This document shows positions 1 to 10,329 of a stretch of DNA of 64,000 nt, in pieces. The notes below the pieces were generated by a model. The model saw only the letters and a program-made list of their open reading frames with translations. It ran no database searches and was not told where the DNA came from. The stretch comes from Laburnicola sp. R22_1. Its lineage: Eukaryota; Ascomycota; Dothideomycetes; Pleosporales; Didymosphaeriaceae. Location: assembly GCA_014281115.1 (NCBI GenBank), contig JACONQ010000008.1, forward strand, positions 682,001 to 746,000. The letters run 5' to 3'. Numbering within the stretch: position 1 is the first letter of the stretch; each line of letters opens with the position of its first letter. The position numbers were made by a program, and so were the translations under genes.

Positions 1-757
1 GGATGTCCTTCAGCTCGTCTTTAGCAGAGGCTAAGTCGATTCCTCGCTGCTTATAAGAGTCCAGCAGGGCGTCATGTGCTTGTTGTAGTTGCTCATAAGC
101 CTCAGGGTCAGTGCCACCTGCAGAGTTGTATGCGTTACGCAGTTGTTGAAACGTAGATTCCAATGCGTCAAGTCGAGAGAGTTTCTCCGCTAGTTGTTCC
201 CCAGACTTTGCGCACTTGATGATAACGTTAAACCAGGCGTCAGGGTGGGCCTGTACGTCCTCGGCGAACTTAGCGGCGTCCGTCAGTCGAAACGTCTTTT
301 CTACCCATTCTCCTTGGGCATCCTTGTATTGTACTTCTAGGTTGTAACCCAGTCCTCCTTCTTCGTTAACTGGGCCACGGGCTTCTACAAATAAGTTGGA
401 GGCTCTTAAGGAAGTACGTTGTTGGTCGTCGCGCGTGAGTGGAGGTGGGGACTCGAAGTGGATCTGAGGTAACGCTTTCTTGGGTGCTCGTATGTCCTTG
501 GGGCTGCGACTATCGGACTTTGAGCGCGAGGCTCCTCGAACCAGTGACTAACGTACTTGCTCGCGTGAGCGGCCTTGGTTGGGAGATTGTTGAGGTGTCT
601 GAATTGTCACGCAGTGGGTGTCACGCGGAACGTCGCGTTGTTTGAACTTAGTTGCGTCGAAGATGTCGTCAATCCTGTCAGTCGTTGTGTTGAAATATTG
701 GGATGTGTTTCGCGGCAGTCGAGTGTCCCAAGCCGCAGGTCTAGCTTGTGGGTTCAT
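1..757 (-). pseudogene. LTR-retrotransposon gag N-terminal part (probably Ty3/Gypsy), one in-frame stop, cut by window edge
   Basis: Reading the minus strand from an ATG at 757 gives one frame that runs to the window start except for a single TAG at 548-550. The first part contains DRIDDIFDATKF; after the stop the frame continues with a Ser/Arg-rich linker, then a segment rich in acidic and aromatic residues and a long Glu/Gln-rich, probably coiled-coil, stretch ending at base 1. This layout is what I know from fungal Ty3/Gypsy gag proteins, but no protease or RT is visible because the element leaves the window. The TAG could derive from CAG by a CpA-to-TpA change, the usual RIP change. A gag of another retroelement class is possible. 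Confidence 0.55.
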
Positions 758-819
758 AGCGGGGATAACTAGTGACTAAGATTGCGAGTCACCTGCAATA
801 GTAGTGGATTCTTAAGTAT

Positions 820-1754
820 TGTCTGCACCTACCCAACTACGAGCAAAGGTCTCTGCGAAGGATAGGGTAAAGTTCTTTAGGTCTCCAGCCCCGCAAGGTT
901 GCGGCGTAGGCGAGTCCGTGTTGCCAAAGTCGAAACTGCCTGGCATAGGAGATTAGGGTGCGCGGCGTCGACCTTGCTCGTCGTACGTACCGCTGATGTG
1001 GGGGTAGCTGGATGCCATTGGCAGCGGGTGAGTCGAAGTTATAAGTTGAAGTTGATGTTGCGGTTGCGGGTGAGGTGCGGTCTTTAGCACCTCAGGCGGT
1101 GTTATATAAAAGTCGCCAGCCAGATCTCTCACTAACGTCTGTTCTGCTAAATTGCCCCAGATGTCACTTCTATCGCTGTGAAACACTATAAATCACTGTG
1201 AAGTCGTAGTAGGGAGGGCCAGGTCCTTGTTAAGTCGTCCTCTCCGCTGACGTTCTGTAGCGGCACACGCGTCAACCCGCGCGTCCAGCCCTACTGTCTG
1301 CCTACTCTCCACAACGTCAGTTGCGCCTGAGAGGGAGGATGTCCTTGGTCAAGTCAAGTTTCTACGTGTCGTCGTCGACCGCGTCGTCGCTCGTACGCAC
1401 ACCACTGCGCCCCAAGTCCGGGCACGCCACGCGATCGCGGGATCTCCGATTCGTCGTCGCGCAATTCTCCGATTTGTCGTCGTACTGGCTCGCGTAGATC
1501 CGATCGCTGGCGCCCTGGTCGGTGGGCCTGTCGCAGCTAGAACCCTGAGGGGGAGTGATAGCAGTATAGTGTTAGGGTTCGGGCCCGCGATAGTTGGGAT
1601 AAAGGTAAGTTGATTCCTAGTACATGAAATACTGCTATGCCAAGTGGGCAGGCAGGGCGGCAGCACCTTATGGGTGCTGCCGAGCTAACGCCAAATCGGG
1701 CCTAGCGCCGGATCAACGTTGTTCCGGGCCGGGTGCCGCCATGGATCCATGACA
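820..1754 (-). repeat. Candidate 5' LTR and leader of the gag element
   Basis: Upstream of the gag ATG (minus strand) lies about 0.9 kb of GC-richer DNA without convincing genes. It is bounded by TGTCATGG (minus strand, starting at 1754) and GGTGCAGACA (ending at 820), giving a TGTC...GACA inverted end as in LTRs. AT-rich relic DNA begins right outside at 1755. A strong hairpin (CAGCACC...GGTGCTG) lies at 1662-1680. The second LTR is outside the window, so the boundaries are not proven and no clear primer-binding site was found. Confidence 0.35.
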
Positions 1755-2191
1755 TAATAAAGGAAGATTTTAAAAAGGAAAGGTAGTTAAAGAATTATAC
1801 TGCTTTAAACTTCCTTGTTTTTCTTAATTTTCCTAGTAAAAAGCGGCGCATTACGCGAATCCGCGCATCACACGCACGGATACGTTATGTGCTTAGAGCT
1901 TATATAATATTCCTAAGCTTAGTTAAAATAGATAAAAGCTTATTTATATATTAGCTCTAATACACTTTTTTATATATAGCTTTAATCGCTTAGCTCTTCT
2001 TACTCCCCTAAAACTTACCTAAAATTAACTTTAATAGCTAATTTAATAGCTCTTTACTTAGCTAACCCTACTAGTATAAAATGCCTATTTTATACCCTAG
2101 TTACTAGTAAAAATAGCTTTTTTACTACGTACTATATATATATTATATAACTTATAGTAAAACTAATACTAACTCTATTAATATATTCTAT
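1755..2191. other. AT-rich, RIP-like decayed DNA
   Basis: TA-rich sequence with stops in all frames. No recognisable gene. It forms the left flank of the pogo-type element and was probably already a decayed repeat when that element was mutated. Confidence 0.6.
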
Positions 2192-2193
2192 TA

Positions 2194-4381
2194 GTAGCCC
2201 GAATAGATTAGTCCGCCGAATAGTTTTTCTTGGCAACTTTGAGGTTCCTTATAACTTATTATAGAACACTACCAACGTTACTTTATAGTAACTTATAATA
2301 ACCTACTATAACTTATAATATACTAAGTTACTATTTAATCTACTTTTTACGTCGTGTAGTCTTTTTACACGGCTATAGCAGCCGCGTAAAGCTAAGGAGT
2401 CTTTCTTAGTAGTACGAACTTATAATAAGACTCCCTATAATATACAATATATTATCTACTATACTATACGTAGGTAATATATAGTATACTTATTATAATT
2501 TATAGTAAAGCATACTATATCTTAAGTAGTACTTTATCTAATTTTTAGTTACTAAGTGCATACTATTGCAAGATAAAGTTAACCTATTATTTTTGGCCTT
2601 ATAGTAACCTATAATAAAATTACTCTAATTTACTATTAACACTATCTAAAAATAAGCCGCTAAGGGTAATATCTAACTCCTCCTCTATCTCTTTATCTAT
2701 TTAACAGGTCCTTGTATTGTGCCTAGGCTCTTTGCACCTCCTATAGCGGCGTTGTGTTAAGGAACCTGCCTCTCCCTTACTACTACCTCGCGCCCTTTTT
2801 AATAACTTTACCCTAATAGAAGGACTTTTTACTTCTAAATCTGCTCTCTAAGTAAAGCCTAGCGTCCTATTTTTCTAAATGCGCTTTCTTTTACGCGTTT
2901 TTTACTTTGTTAGAACTTTAATTTACTTCTTAAGTTCCTTAATATGGGTCTCTTAAAGTACACTATAGTAGAGCATGAGTTTAGCACCTTTTATAAGCTG
3001 TGAGTAGCTTAATTTAGTATTAGGTAGAGACCGAATAAAAGAGTTGCGTACGAGCTTTGACTGGGATCTAAACTTAAGGGTATTGCTTAGGGTCCTGGCT
3101 TACTATAGTGTATCTAGTGGGGTACCCTAAGGTGGAGTGTGAATACGCACATTAAGGCGATTTACCACTACTAACGCATTTAAAGGAATAAGCCTAGAGG
3201 CCTTAAAGGCTTTCTTATAGTTTTCTAGTATAAATATATTAAAAAACGCGTTGCGAAAGGCTAGTAGAAAGCCCTCTTTGTTAATATAAAAGACGCGTTG
3301 GCGCGCTAAGTCCCGCACGCGCTAGGAGTACTTTAGCTTTAGTAGCGCGAAACAGACTATATTAAGCGGCTAGAGGATATAAGATAAGTGCGCTGGCATA
3401 CAGAGTATTAGGATCTTCTGTTCTAGGCAATAATTCTTAAAATTCTAGGAGTAGTGGCTCTTATAGCTGTCTAGAATAAGTAACCTCTATAACCCTACTA
3501 TGCGCGGCCTTATATACGCGTTAAAGTGCTTTAACCACGCAACTCTAAGCTCGCTGTTAGTCTAGCTAGTCTTAGAGACTAAGAGCTTCTAATTGCAGAG
3601 GATACTAGTCTCCTTATACCACGCTAAGATATAGACTCGCTCTTTATAGATAATAAAGAGTAGGGTAGTATACCTAGTAGCGCAAATACTCTAAATTACT
3701 GTGACCTACTTGCGGTTACCTAGCTAAATAAGCGTAGGTTAAAAACGTCTTTCTAAACTAGTTATAACCTTTATTAAGCTAATAATTCTTATCTAGAAGC
3801 CTATCTTATTAAAGTTATAGATGTCTTTATCCTACACTCTATACTTAACTTTTGTGTCCTCCACTAGCTAAAACTACGCATTTATAACCTCTAGGTCTTC
3901 CTGTTATATTCTCTATTAGTCCTTTGCTTAATTAAAAGCTATTTTAAGCTTAGGTATGCGCTTTACAAAGCGCTAAGTCTAGCATTATCCTATAGAGTCT
4001 CTGTGCCGCGCAGCTAGCAGTTTGTTGGCCATATCTTCTATCTTACCTAGCTAGAGTATAAATTCTTGCGAATCTAGGTTAAGGATATACTATATAAGCG
4101 TCTGCTCTTTAGTTATAGTAAGCTTTGCCATGCCTAATTTTGTATCTACTTAGGCGGTAATTCTATTAATTTAATTGCTTAGTGTAGACTTTGGGATATT
4201 ATATGCTGTAGCAGTACGTCGTAGGCTTAAAATTTGCTTATTCTAATAGACGTAAAGAGTAAGCTTAATTCTGCCTTCTTAATTAAATAATAACGCGTTA
4301 TGTTGTTAAGATATTATAATTTATAGTAAAGTATTATAATCTTAGTAAAAACTATCCGGCGAACTAATCTATTCGGGCTAC
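2194..4381 (-). mobile_element. Fot1/pogo-type Tc1-mariner superfamily DNA transposon, RIP-decayed
   Basis: The ends are inverted repeats: GTAGCCCGAATAGATTAGTC (2194 on) matches the reverse complement of the sequence ending at 4381 (GACTAATC variant with one or two changes), continuing for about 33 bp. TA lies on both sides (2192-2193 and 4382-4383), the target duplication of this superfamily. The inverted similarity also continues about 9 bp outward (ATATTCTAT), so the true end might lie slightly further out. Length 2,188 bp agrees with Fot1-like elements. The interior encodes a broken transposase on the minus strand. Confidence 0.8.
3120..4135 (-). pseudogene. Fot1/pogo DDE transposase, heavily mutated
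   Basis: Minus-strand translation shows the family landmarks in order. Near 4130-3960 is a CENP-B-type helix-turn-helix region (KIEDMANKLLAARH). Near 3480-3330 is a stretch equivalent to the catalytic RLLILDxHxSH block, here RLLILDSYKSH with stops behind it. At 3318-3127 is an open C-terminal block with FLLAFRNAFFNIF and VVVNRLNVRIHTPP, typical of the end of the DDE-1 domain. Many TAG/TAA codons and TA-rich codon use make it non-functional; the damage looks like RIP. Confidence 0.8.
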
Positions 4382-4383
4382 TA

Positions 4384-5000
4384 ATAGAATATGTTATATA
4401 GCCTCTATTTTATTATAGCTATACTACTAATACTAACTATAACTCCAGCCCTACCTATAATATTAATTTTTATTTCTAGCGCTGCTTTACTAAAGCTATT
4501 TTTTACTTTTACTATTACTAAATAAACTACTATTATATCTACTTTAACTACTTTATTATATAAATAAATACTATACTAATACTAATTAAAAATTAAACTA
4601 GATATAAGAATGCTTATAAAAAGACTAAAGACTAACTAGCTATTTAGCGCTCTAGGCCCTTTAATAAATAGCTATATAGATAGCTTAATATAGACTATTA
4701 AGCTTAACTATAAAATATTAGTAAGGTAACTAGCGTATCTATATATAACTATTGCTAGTAGAGTAGAGCTTAGTCGCAATAAGCGGCACTATTAAACTTA
4801 TAATTAGCTCTCTAAATTATTATTTTTAGCTTATTTTCTTTCTCTAGTTATAAGTCTAGTGCTTTAGAACTATAAATAATTCTTCTTATATAGTATATTC
4901 TACTAGAATCTTAATTTAAAACTTTAATTTTCTTATTTTTATTACTATTCTTATTTATTCTAAGCTTGTCTGCATAATAATAACTTTAAAATTTACTACC
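4384..5000. other. AT-rich relic DNA, origin not recognised
   Basis: Decayed TA-rich sequence. One plus-strand frame around 4500-4800 reads as a basic polypeptide broken by stops, suggesting an old coding repeat, but I recognise no family. Confidence 0.4.
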
Positions 5001-5429
5001 TTAAACAATCCAACAGCATTTAGGCAGCCAATTCTGGCGGTTTGTGACGCCGTTTCTGGACGCTGACTTGCCACAAAACCCCTCTAGCCGTGCGCCTTGG
5101 GCTAGAGCGCACGTGCCTCTTCAGCTTTCCTACCTCGGCTAGCGTATCCTCATGATGCTCCCTGTGACGAGGGCCCGGTTCCGGTTCTCCGTACAGCTCT
5201 TTAATTTCCTGAGTCGGAGAGACGCGGCGCGGCAGCGTCTCTTAACTTCCCTAAGCCTAGCTCAAAAACGACTCCTACCAGATTATGCGGTAGGCAGGGA
5301 GAACAGGCTACAATATATTTGGAAAGATTGACTATCATCTCAGCTGAAGGTGCTGGAAAATCGCTCTAACGAGAAAGCTCCTCCATGCTTGCCGGATGGG
5401 CTTCTGGGAGCACATGAGCGCCTAGTAAC
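5001..5429. other. Intergenic DNA with normal base composition
   Basis: Composition returns to the genome norm. No gene seen. It holds the first copy of a 32-bp direct repeat (5259-5290). Confidence 0.5.
5259..5290. repeat. 32-bp direct repeat, copy 1
   Basis: AGCTCAAAAACGACTCCTAC continues to CAGATTATGCGG and is followed by TAG. A second copy with two changes lies at 7129-7160 in the same orientation. Confidence 0.75.
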
Positions 5430-5987
5430 CTATTTCGCGTCCAACTTCTTATAATTCTTCCAAAACATTGAGGCCGGGTAGTCCGGGAGCTTTTCAAACT
5501 TGCACGTGAGGTGGCCTCTGCATAGCGACACGGCTTCGATCTTCGCCTGCTCTGCATCGCATTGCAACCCCGCCTTGTTCCCTTCCCAAGTGATGCCTTC
5601 GATCTTTGCATTCCCGCCATCATCGTTGCTCGGTTTCGGAACAATGTGAAGTACGTAGCAATCCTCCTGCGTCCCCAACCAGCTTCGAAGAATATGGAGA
5701 GATATGTTGCCGTTCTCGTCCGGATCCTCGATCAAAAAGTCCCATTTCTCGTCCATGCCTCGAGCTCTGCGCCCGACTTTGAGCTTTTCCACGTCTGCAT
5801 CGCTGATAGTCACATCCAGAGGTGCTGTGAGAGGCTCCTTCATGGGCTTTTTTGAGCTGTGTTCGTACTTCGTCGACCAGAAATTCTTCACCTCCTCCTC
5901 AGTCATTTCCCTGCCCTCGTAATCGGATTCGCTGTCCGACGGTATAACTACAGGCTCCTCCTGTTCCGCATTGCTGTGCGACGCCAT
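5430..5987 (-). CDS. Hypothetical acidic protein, 185 aa
   Basis: A single-exon frame. It stays open upstream to 6185, but the ATG at 5987 (MASHSNAEQEE) is the better start because the extension has a different, untypical composition and the acidic start resembles a real N terminus. The protein begins with an acidic Ser/Glu-rich segment (EEPVVIPSDSESDYE), then a mixed region with WDFLIEDPDENGNISLHILR and a conserved-looking LGTQEDCYVLHIVP segment, ending in a Lys-rich tail. No signal peptide or membrane segment. No known domain recognised. It lies alone between two copies of a 32-bp direct repeat. Confidence 0.6.
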   Translation of the reverse strand: MASHSNAEQEEPVVIPSDSESDYEGREMTEEEVKNFWSTKYEHSSKKPMKEPLTAPLDVTISDADVEKLKVGRRARGMDEKWDFLIEDPDENGNISLHILRSWLGTQEDCYVLHIVPKPSNDDGGNAKIEGITWEGNKAGLQCDAEQAKIEAVSLCRGHLTCKFEKLPDYPASMFWKNYKKLDAK

Positions 5988-7802
5988 TCTGTGATTTGCG
6001 TCGCAAGGTGTATTTGCTGTGAGAAGTATTGAATCACCGATGATTGTGATTGAAATTTCGTACGTGCCTGTCGTTGGACGGTCACGGGAGTTGGTGGCGA
6101 ATGCGTTGATTGACTTGGTAGAGAATTTAGAAGTACGAGGAGAGGGAGAAAGAAAACCAAGTCGACATTCGGGGTGGTGAAGCATTGAATAAATACCTTG
6201 GGGAACGGAGTTCCGAAGGTCTTAGGCTGCACCCCGCTTACACTGACGTCATTGATACAGTCTCTCCCCTGAACGGCACCTTAGCGGGGTGGAGTCTTGA
6301 TGTGCTCAGCCGCATCAAGGGTCCAACATGAAACTTAGGGGCCTAATTATTTGCACGGCCACCCTACATACCTCACCTGAAAGAATCTCATTGGCTAAAC
6401 TCAACCGCCCTGTTAGCTCGAGGTCAATCGCCCTACAACTGTGGTAAACTGATGCGCGCGATAGTCCCCGAACTTACAGCGGCTGTGGAACGGATTTTCG
6501 GCCGATTTCCCATATGGCGCCAAGGAGGTATCTGAATGTAGTGGTGAGAGGTTGGTGAGATCATATTACTCAGTCGATATGCAAGGGGTATACCTATTCA
6601 GCCTCTGAACAAGTGTTTGAAACAGCCTTGGAACAACGTCATAGCATATTTTCAGCCTCAAAATGGAGTATTTTCTTACCTTTTGCGGGTCTAGACAGTT
6701 ATTAAGGTTCAATCAACGTCAGACAAGACAGGAACGAAGGAGCGAAGGAAGGGACCAAGGGACGAAAAAACCGAAGGAATCTTGGAGGCACAAAGGAACG
6801 AGGAAACAAAGGAAGGATGGGGGAAACGAAGGAAGACACAAAGCAAGGCAGAACGAAGGTCCTTGAGAGCAGACTGTCCAGTGCAGCAATAGTCTCGCAG
6901 GTTATCGTATCACAAGGAGTTTCAAAAGTATGTCTGTCGCATGATCCACATGATCCTGCCCATGTGGTCTCACCAGGTTCAGCCAATAAGATATTGTCTA
7001 GCTGCTCACGTGGACGGTGTTATTTTTGGAAACCTTGTGGTAAGCAAAGAAGGCATACTGAGCTTTAAATATAAGCGCTGCCAAATCTTTAAGGTCAAGG
7101 TGTGGCACCATAACGTTAATAGTAAGCCAGCTCAAAAACGACCCCTACCAGATTATGCGATAGTAATTTTGTAACTGATTAGAAATGCCCCAACAGCCAA
7201 GGCACTCTCGACAAGCTCCGACTCCGGAATACCTGGCACAGTGAGCCCATTGACACAGAAACGGTCTCGCTCTGCAGTGCCTTCGACGTTCAGATTAAGG
7301 CCGAGCCGAGACACCTCTGCTTCGTTCCTTGAATGCTACAGACGTTTCTGCTTCATCACACAAAGAAGCTTGCCGAGCTTAGTGGAAGGCTCCTGCTGCA
7401 AACGAGCGATCTCGCGCTGGAGAACAAGAAGTTCCTACTCCGTCTCCGGCTCTCAAGTGCTTGCGCCGCAATTTTCCTCTTCTCCTGGGTCAACTGACCC
7501 ACTAATAAAGCCTGACACCGACAACACCGACAAAATCACACGACACACTAGGTCACGCAACTCGCAAGGCATAACTTGAAACTTTCCATACTGATTTCGA
7601 CAGTAAGAGAAAGCTAGATTAGAGAACAGAACATTTGAAAAACCAAAGTTGGCACATATATTGGAAAAGCGAGCGTGTCTATAAAAAGCGAGTGTTTCTA
7701 TGCATACAGGACGGTCGGCACTACTTGGAAACTAGAGAAGGTAGGCATCTCAGAACAGGCAGCCCAGGCGGTTGTGCGCTGTAATCAACAGGACAGCTGA
7801 TT
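5988..7802. other. Gene-poor DNA: purine-rich tract and possible coding relic
   Basis: Two things stand out. At 6729-6862 the plus strand is an almost pure purine tract built on GGAACGAAGGA-like units, with GAAGG/GGAAA words recurring. At about 7165-7560 the minus strand carries a broken frame with a heptad-like segment (ELLVLQREIARLQQE) and an in-frame TAG, which resembles the coiled-coil tail of a decayed transposase or regulator. Neither supports a live gene. Confidence 0.45.
7129..7160. repeat. 32-bp direct repeat, copy 2
   Basis: AGCTCAAAAACGACCCCTAC continues to CAGATTATGCGA and TAG. It differs from copy 1 at 5259-5290 by two transitions. Confidence 0.75.
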
Positions 7803-8315
7803 TCAAGCAATGAATGGGATCTCCCTCTTGGAATTCCCCGCTGGATCCGCGTCGTAGTCTGCCCTGCTCACGGTCTTCACGTACTGAGATCGTGTCCACT
7901 TCTCCCATCCGACAATGTTCTCCCACGGGATGTAGCCCCTTATTGAAAATTCCTTCTCTGCGGGATGAGGGTTAGCCTCTCCGATCCTGTCGAACTCTCT
8001 TTGAACGTCCTTGATTTCGCCATTGCCGGGGCCCCTCGGTATGATTTCGTATACGTAGGCGTCGCCATTGGATGTGGCACCTGATTGAGCGAATTTTCTG
8101 CTGCTTGTAGTCGATATCCATGGATCATCATTTCCCAAGATGTTTTTGGCATGGTCAGTGACGGAGCCGGTTCCATCAGGATTATTGGCTACAAAGCCTC
8201 CAGCAGCTTTAATTTGCACGGGTGGGATGAAAGTCATGCGAAAGAGATTGGCAGCCAAAGCAGGGCCTAGCAGGAGGAAAGAAGCAACATAGGTGAATCG
8301 TGAGCGACCGAGCAT
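7803..8315 (-). CDS. Secreted enterotoxin-A-type ADP-ribosyltransferase, 170 aa
   Basis: Residues 1-22 form a signal peptide (basic start, hydrophobic core FLLLGPALA, Ala-x-Ala site). The mature protein fits the heat-labile-enterotoxin/cholera-toxin A1 fold (Enterotoxin_a, R-S-ExE class of ADP-ribosyltransferases): an N-terminal Arg at residue 26 (LFRMTF) for NAD binding, followed by PPVQIKAAGGF; a Ser-Thr-Thr block (DPWISTTSS, 68-70); and Glu120-x-Glu122 (NPHPAEKEF) followed by GYIPWENIVGW, the usual context of the catalytic ExE. Such enzymes move ADP-ribose from NAD to host proteins. All three signatures are present, so activity is plausible; the target is unknown. It is short, with no A2 or B-binding region, and a Lys-Arg site occurs at 163-164. 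A minus-strand TATA box sits about 180 bp upstream. Confidence 0.8.
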   Translation of the reverse strand: MLGRSRFTYVASFLLLGPALAANLFRMTFIPPVQIKAAGGFVANNPDGTGSVTDHAKNILGNDDPWISTTSSRKFAQSGATSNGDAYVYEIIPRGPGNGEIKDVQREFDRIGEANPHPAEKEFSIRGYIPWENIVGWEKWTRSQYVKTVSRADYDADPAGNSKREIPFIA

Positions 8316-8490
8316 TTTGAGCTGATTTGTTCTGATGGTTGTGGATGTCGAAGAGTTGGGAGGCTCGGAAAGATAAAGAGGCTTGGAGAGATGAAGAAGC
8401 TTGGAGAGTTGAAAAGGTTGTCAAGACGAGACAGGTGGCTTGACTTGAAGATTGCAGATGTTTAATTTACAGAGCAATGACAGCAACCCT

Positions 8491-8498
8491 TTATATAC
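8491..8498 (-). promoter_or_regulatory. TATA box of the ADP-ribosyltransferase gene
   Basis: The minus strand reads GTATATAAAGG here, about 180 bp before the ATG at 8315. Distance and sequence suit a highly expressed or inducible fungal gene. Confidence 0.5.
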
Positions 8499-8736
8499 TT
8501 TGGTAATTCCGGAAAGAGTTTACAGGTGTCAGAAGTCATAGAGGCTTAACGGGTTTCTGCTGTAGGATAGTAATGCTAGATGGTAGGATCAAGTGAAACA
8601 ACCACTAGCCCATTAGAACCTTGGAACAATTAAATACGTACAGACCAACCTGATACATTACGCATAGGGGTGGAGGCGGGTGTGGGGCGGGCGCAGTGGC
8701 AACTTCATTGTCATCTTTATCGTGGTAGTCACGGTA

Positions 8737-8852
8737 CCTTCGGGGCGGAAGGCCCGGGCGTTTTTTCGTCACGTGATTTAGGGCAACCGAAGCGAACCAA
8801 TCAATGGTTGCGCATGGATCACGTGGCGAAAAAACGCCTTGCGCCTCGAAGG
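8737..8852. mobile_element. 116-bp palindromic MITE with TA target duplication
   Basis: CCTTCGGGGCG...CGTTTTTTCGTCACGTGAT on the left pairs with ATCACGTGGCGAAAAAACG...CGCCTCGAAGG on the right; the arms fill most of the element with a short loop. TA lies directly outside both ends (8735-8736, 8853-8854). No coding capacity. Probably mobilised by a Tc1/mariner-type transposase. Confidence 0.65.
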
Positions 8853-8854
8853 TA

Positions 8855-10150
8855 GTCAGCCTCCTCAATGACCCCTGTAACCCGAGACCCGCGTAGGCGG
8901 CTCGAGCTTAGGCGGCCTTATTAAGCTTTGCGGGGTTTAATATTAGTAGGTACCTAATCCTGAATCCTCGATGTGACGTATCCTCTTAATAAACAATATT
9001 CAGAATAGAAAGAAGATCCACAGCTTTTAGTAGAGGTCCAACAGTCAGCTTAGTAGAGGTCCAACAGTACTCAGTGCTGTCACTACAAGGTGTTAGCGTT
9101 GAGTTATACTCCGGTGTAGCGCTTACTGCCCAGAGTACTGATTAACCTTCTCGGATTGGATACTTTCTGCGATCGATTCAGTTGTTTACTCTAAAAGGCA
9201 AATGGCTTAAATAAGCAGATTTGCAGATTTTATGGATACAATGACACGTGAAAACGCCCTGTAGTCCATCAAAACTAATATTACCGTTCGGCCCCCACCA
9301 AACTGCTCGAATACGGGATCGACGTACGAATGGACTCCTATCTGTAAGCAGCCTAGAGCTATGTCACATGACGACATTAGTCTCATGAGTCAGCTCGCCT
9401 ACTATATACGAGCCTCTGATCACTCCATGTACGATACACAAGGCATATACACATCTGAACACAGATACTTCTACAATATACACTTTCTACACATACTACC
9501 CAACTGCTTACACTATCATAGGTGTTTCGGAGTCCATGTTTCGTCAGTATCGTCGTATCAATGCACTCCTATCCTATGCTCGTTGGAGTCCATGTTTCGT
9601 TTCGTTGGGATTGTCGTTTCAATGGATTCCTATCCTACGCTCGTCGGAGTCCGTGTTTTGTTAATCACAATCAGCGCTACCATTGTACAATGAAACGCCC
9701 ACGTCGGCATCGTCATGGCAGCCGGAGGATGCCGCACAAGAGCTATTTTCACGACTCAACGGCATCATACGACCATACGGAGACAATTTCCATCACGTCG
9801 GTGGCGCTAGAGCAAGAGGCATGTTGAAAGGGGCCAAAAAAAGATGATGGCTCAAGTATTTTAGCGCTTATATAGTGCGTTTCAACAAGGCATACTCGAC
9901 TCTGGTCTCTGAATCCTAAGACAAGCTGCTTCAGAATCCGAGGACGATCTCATGATCTCCTGAGTCCAACAACGATCTGCTTTGAATCCAAGGATGATCT
10001 ACTCCTGAATCCAAAGACCAACAACCTCCGACTCGTACGAGAAGCTGCTGCATGCTTAGCTTGCGGAACTTCTCGTTATGACAGATCACCGCGAGGCTAC
10101 CTAGGTAGTCAAGACGAGGCGCAATGGGATTATTTCCAAGCAAAATATCA
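8855..10150. other. Intergenic DNA with short tandem repeats
   Basis: No convincing gene. A short duplication (TAGTAGAGGTCCAACAGT, two copies) occupies about 9027-9068, and a longer imperfect tandem repeat lies at 9531-9662. Confidence 0.5.
9531..9662. repeat. Imperfect ~60-bp tandem repeat, about 2.3 copies
   Basis: Each unit starts GGAGTCCATGTTTCGT and ends CTATCCTAYGCTCGT. Two full units and the start of a third are present, with point differences and a small length difference. Confidence 0.65.
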
Positions 10151-10158
10151 ATATAAAA
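10151..10158 (+). promoter_or_regulatory. TATA box of the small secreted protein gene
   Basis: ATATAAAAGG about 175 bp before the ATG at 10330, followed by a C/A-rich, G-poor leader typical of fungal 5' UTRs. Confidence 0.6.
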
Positions 10159-10329
10159 GGCTCGTCTATCTCCAGCTTCTATAACTCAATTCACTCATCA
10201 CCATCAACACCATCACCACTACTACAGCTCTTCATTTAGCTTTCCACACCACTACAATCATCAAACCATTTTACCCAACCTCACAACTCACTCAATAAAC
10301 CATTCCAATACTCCCATTATCACTCCAAC

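Noticed and set aside
1349..1666. 105-codon Arg/Thr-rich frame
   Set aside because: Lies inside the candidate LTR and lacks any coding signature.
5988..6185. Extension of the acidic protein to an ATG at 6185
   Set aside because: The added residues differ in composition from the rest of the protein; the ATG at 5987 is preceded by plausible leader sequence.
6663..6866. 67-codon frame rich in Arg, Glu and Lys
   Set aside because: It is a reading of a low-complexity purine tract with no promoter or domain.
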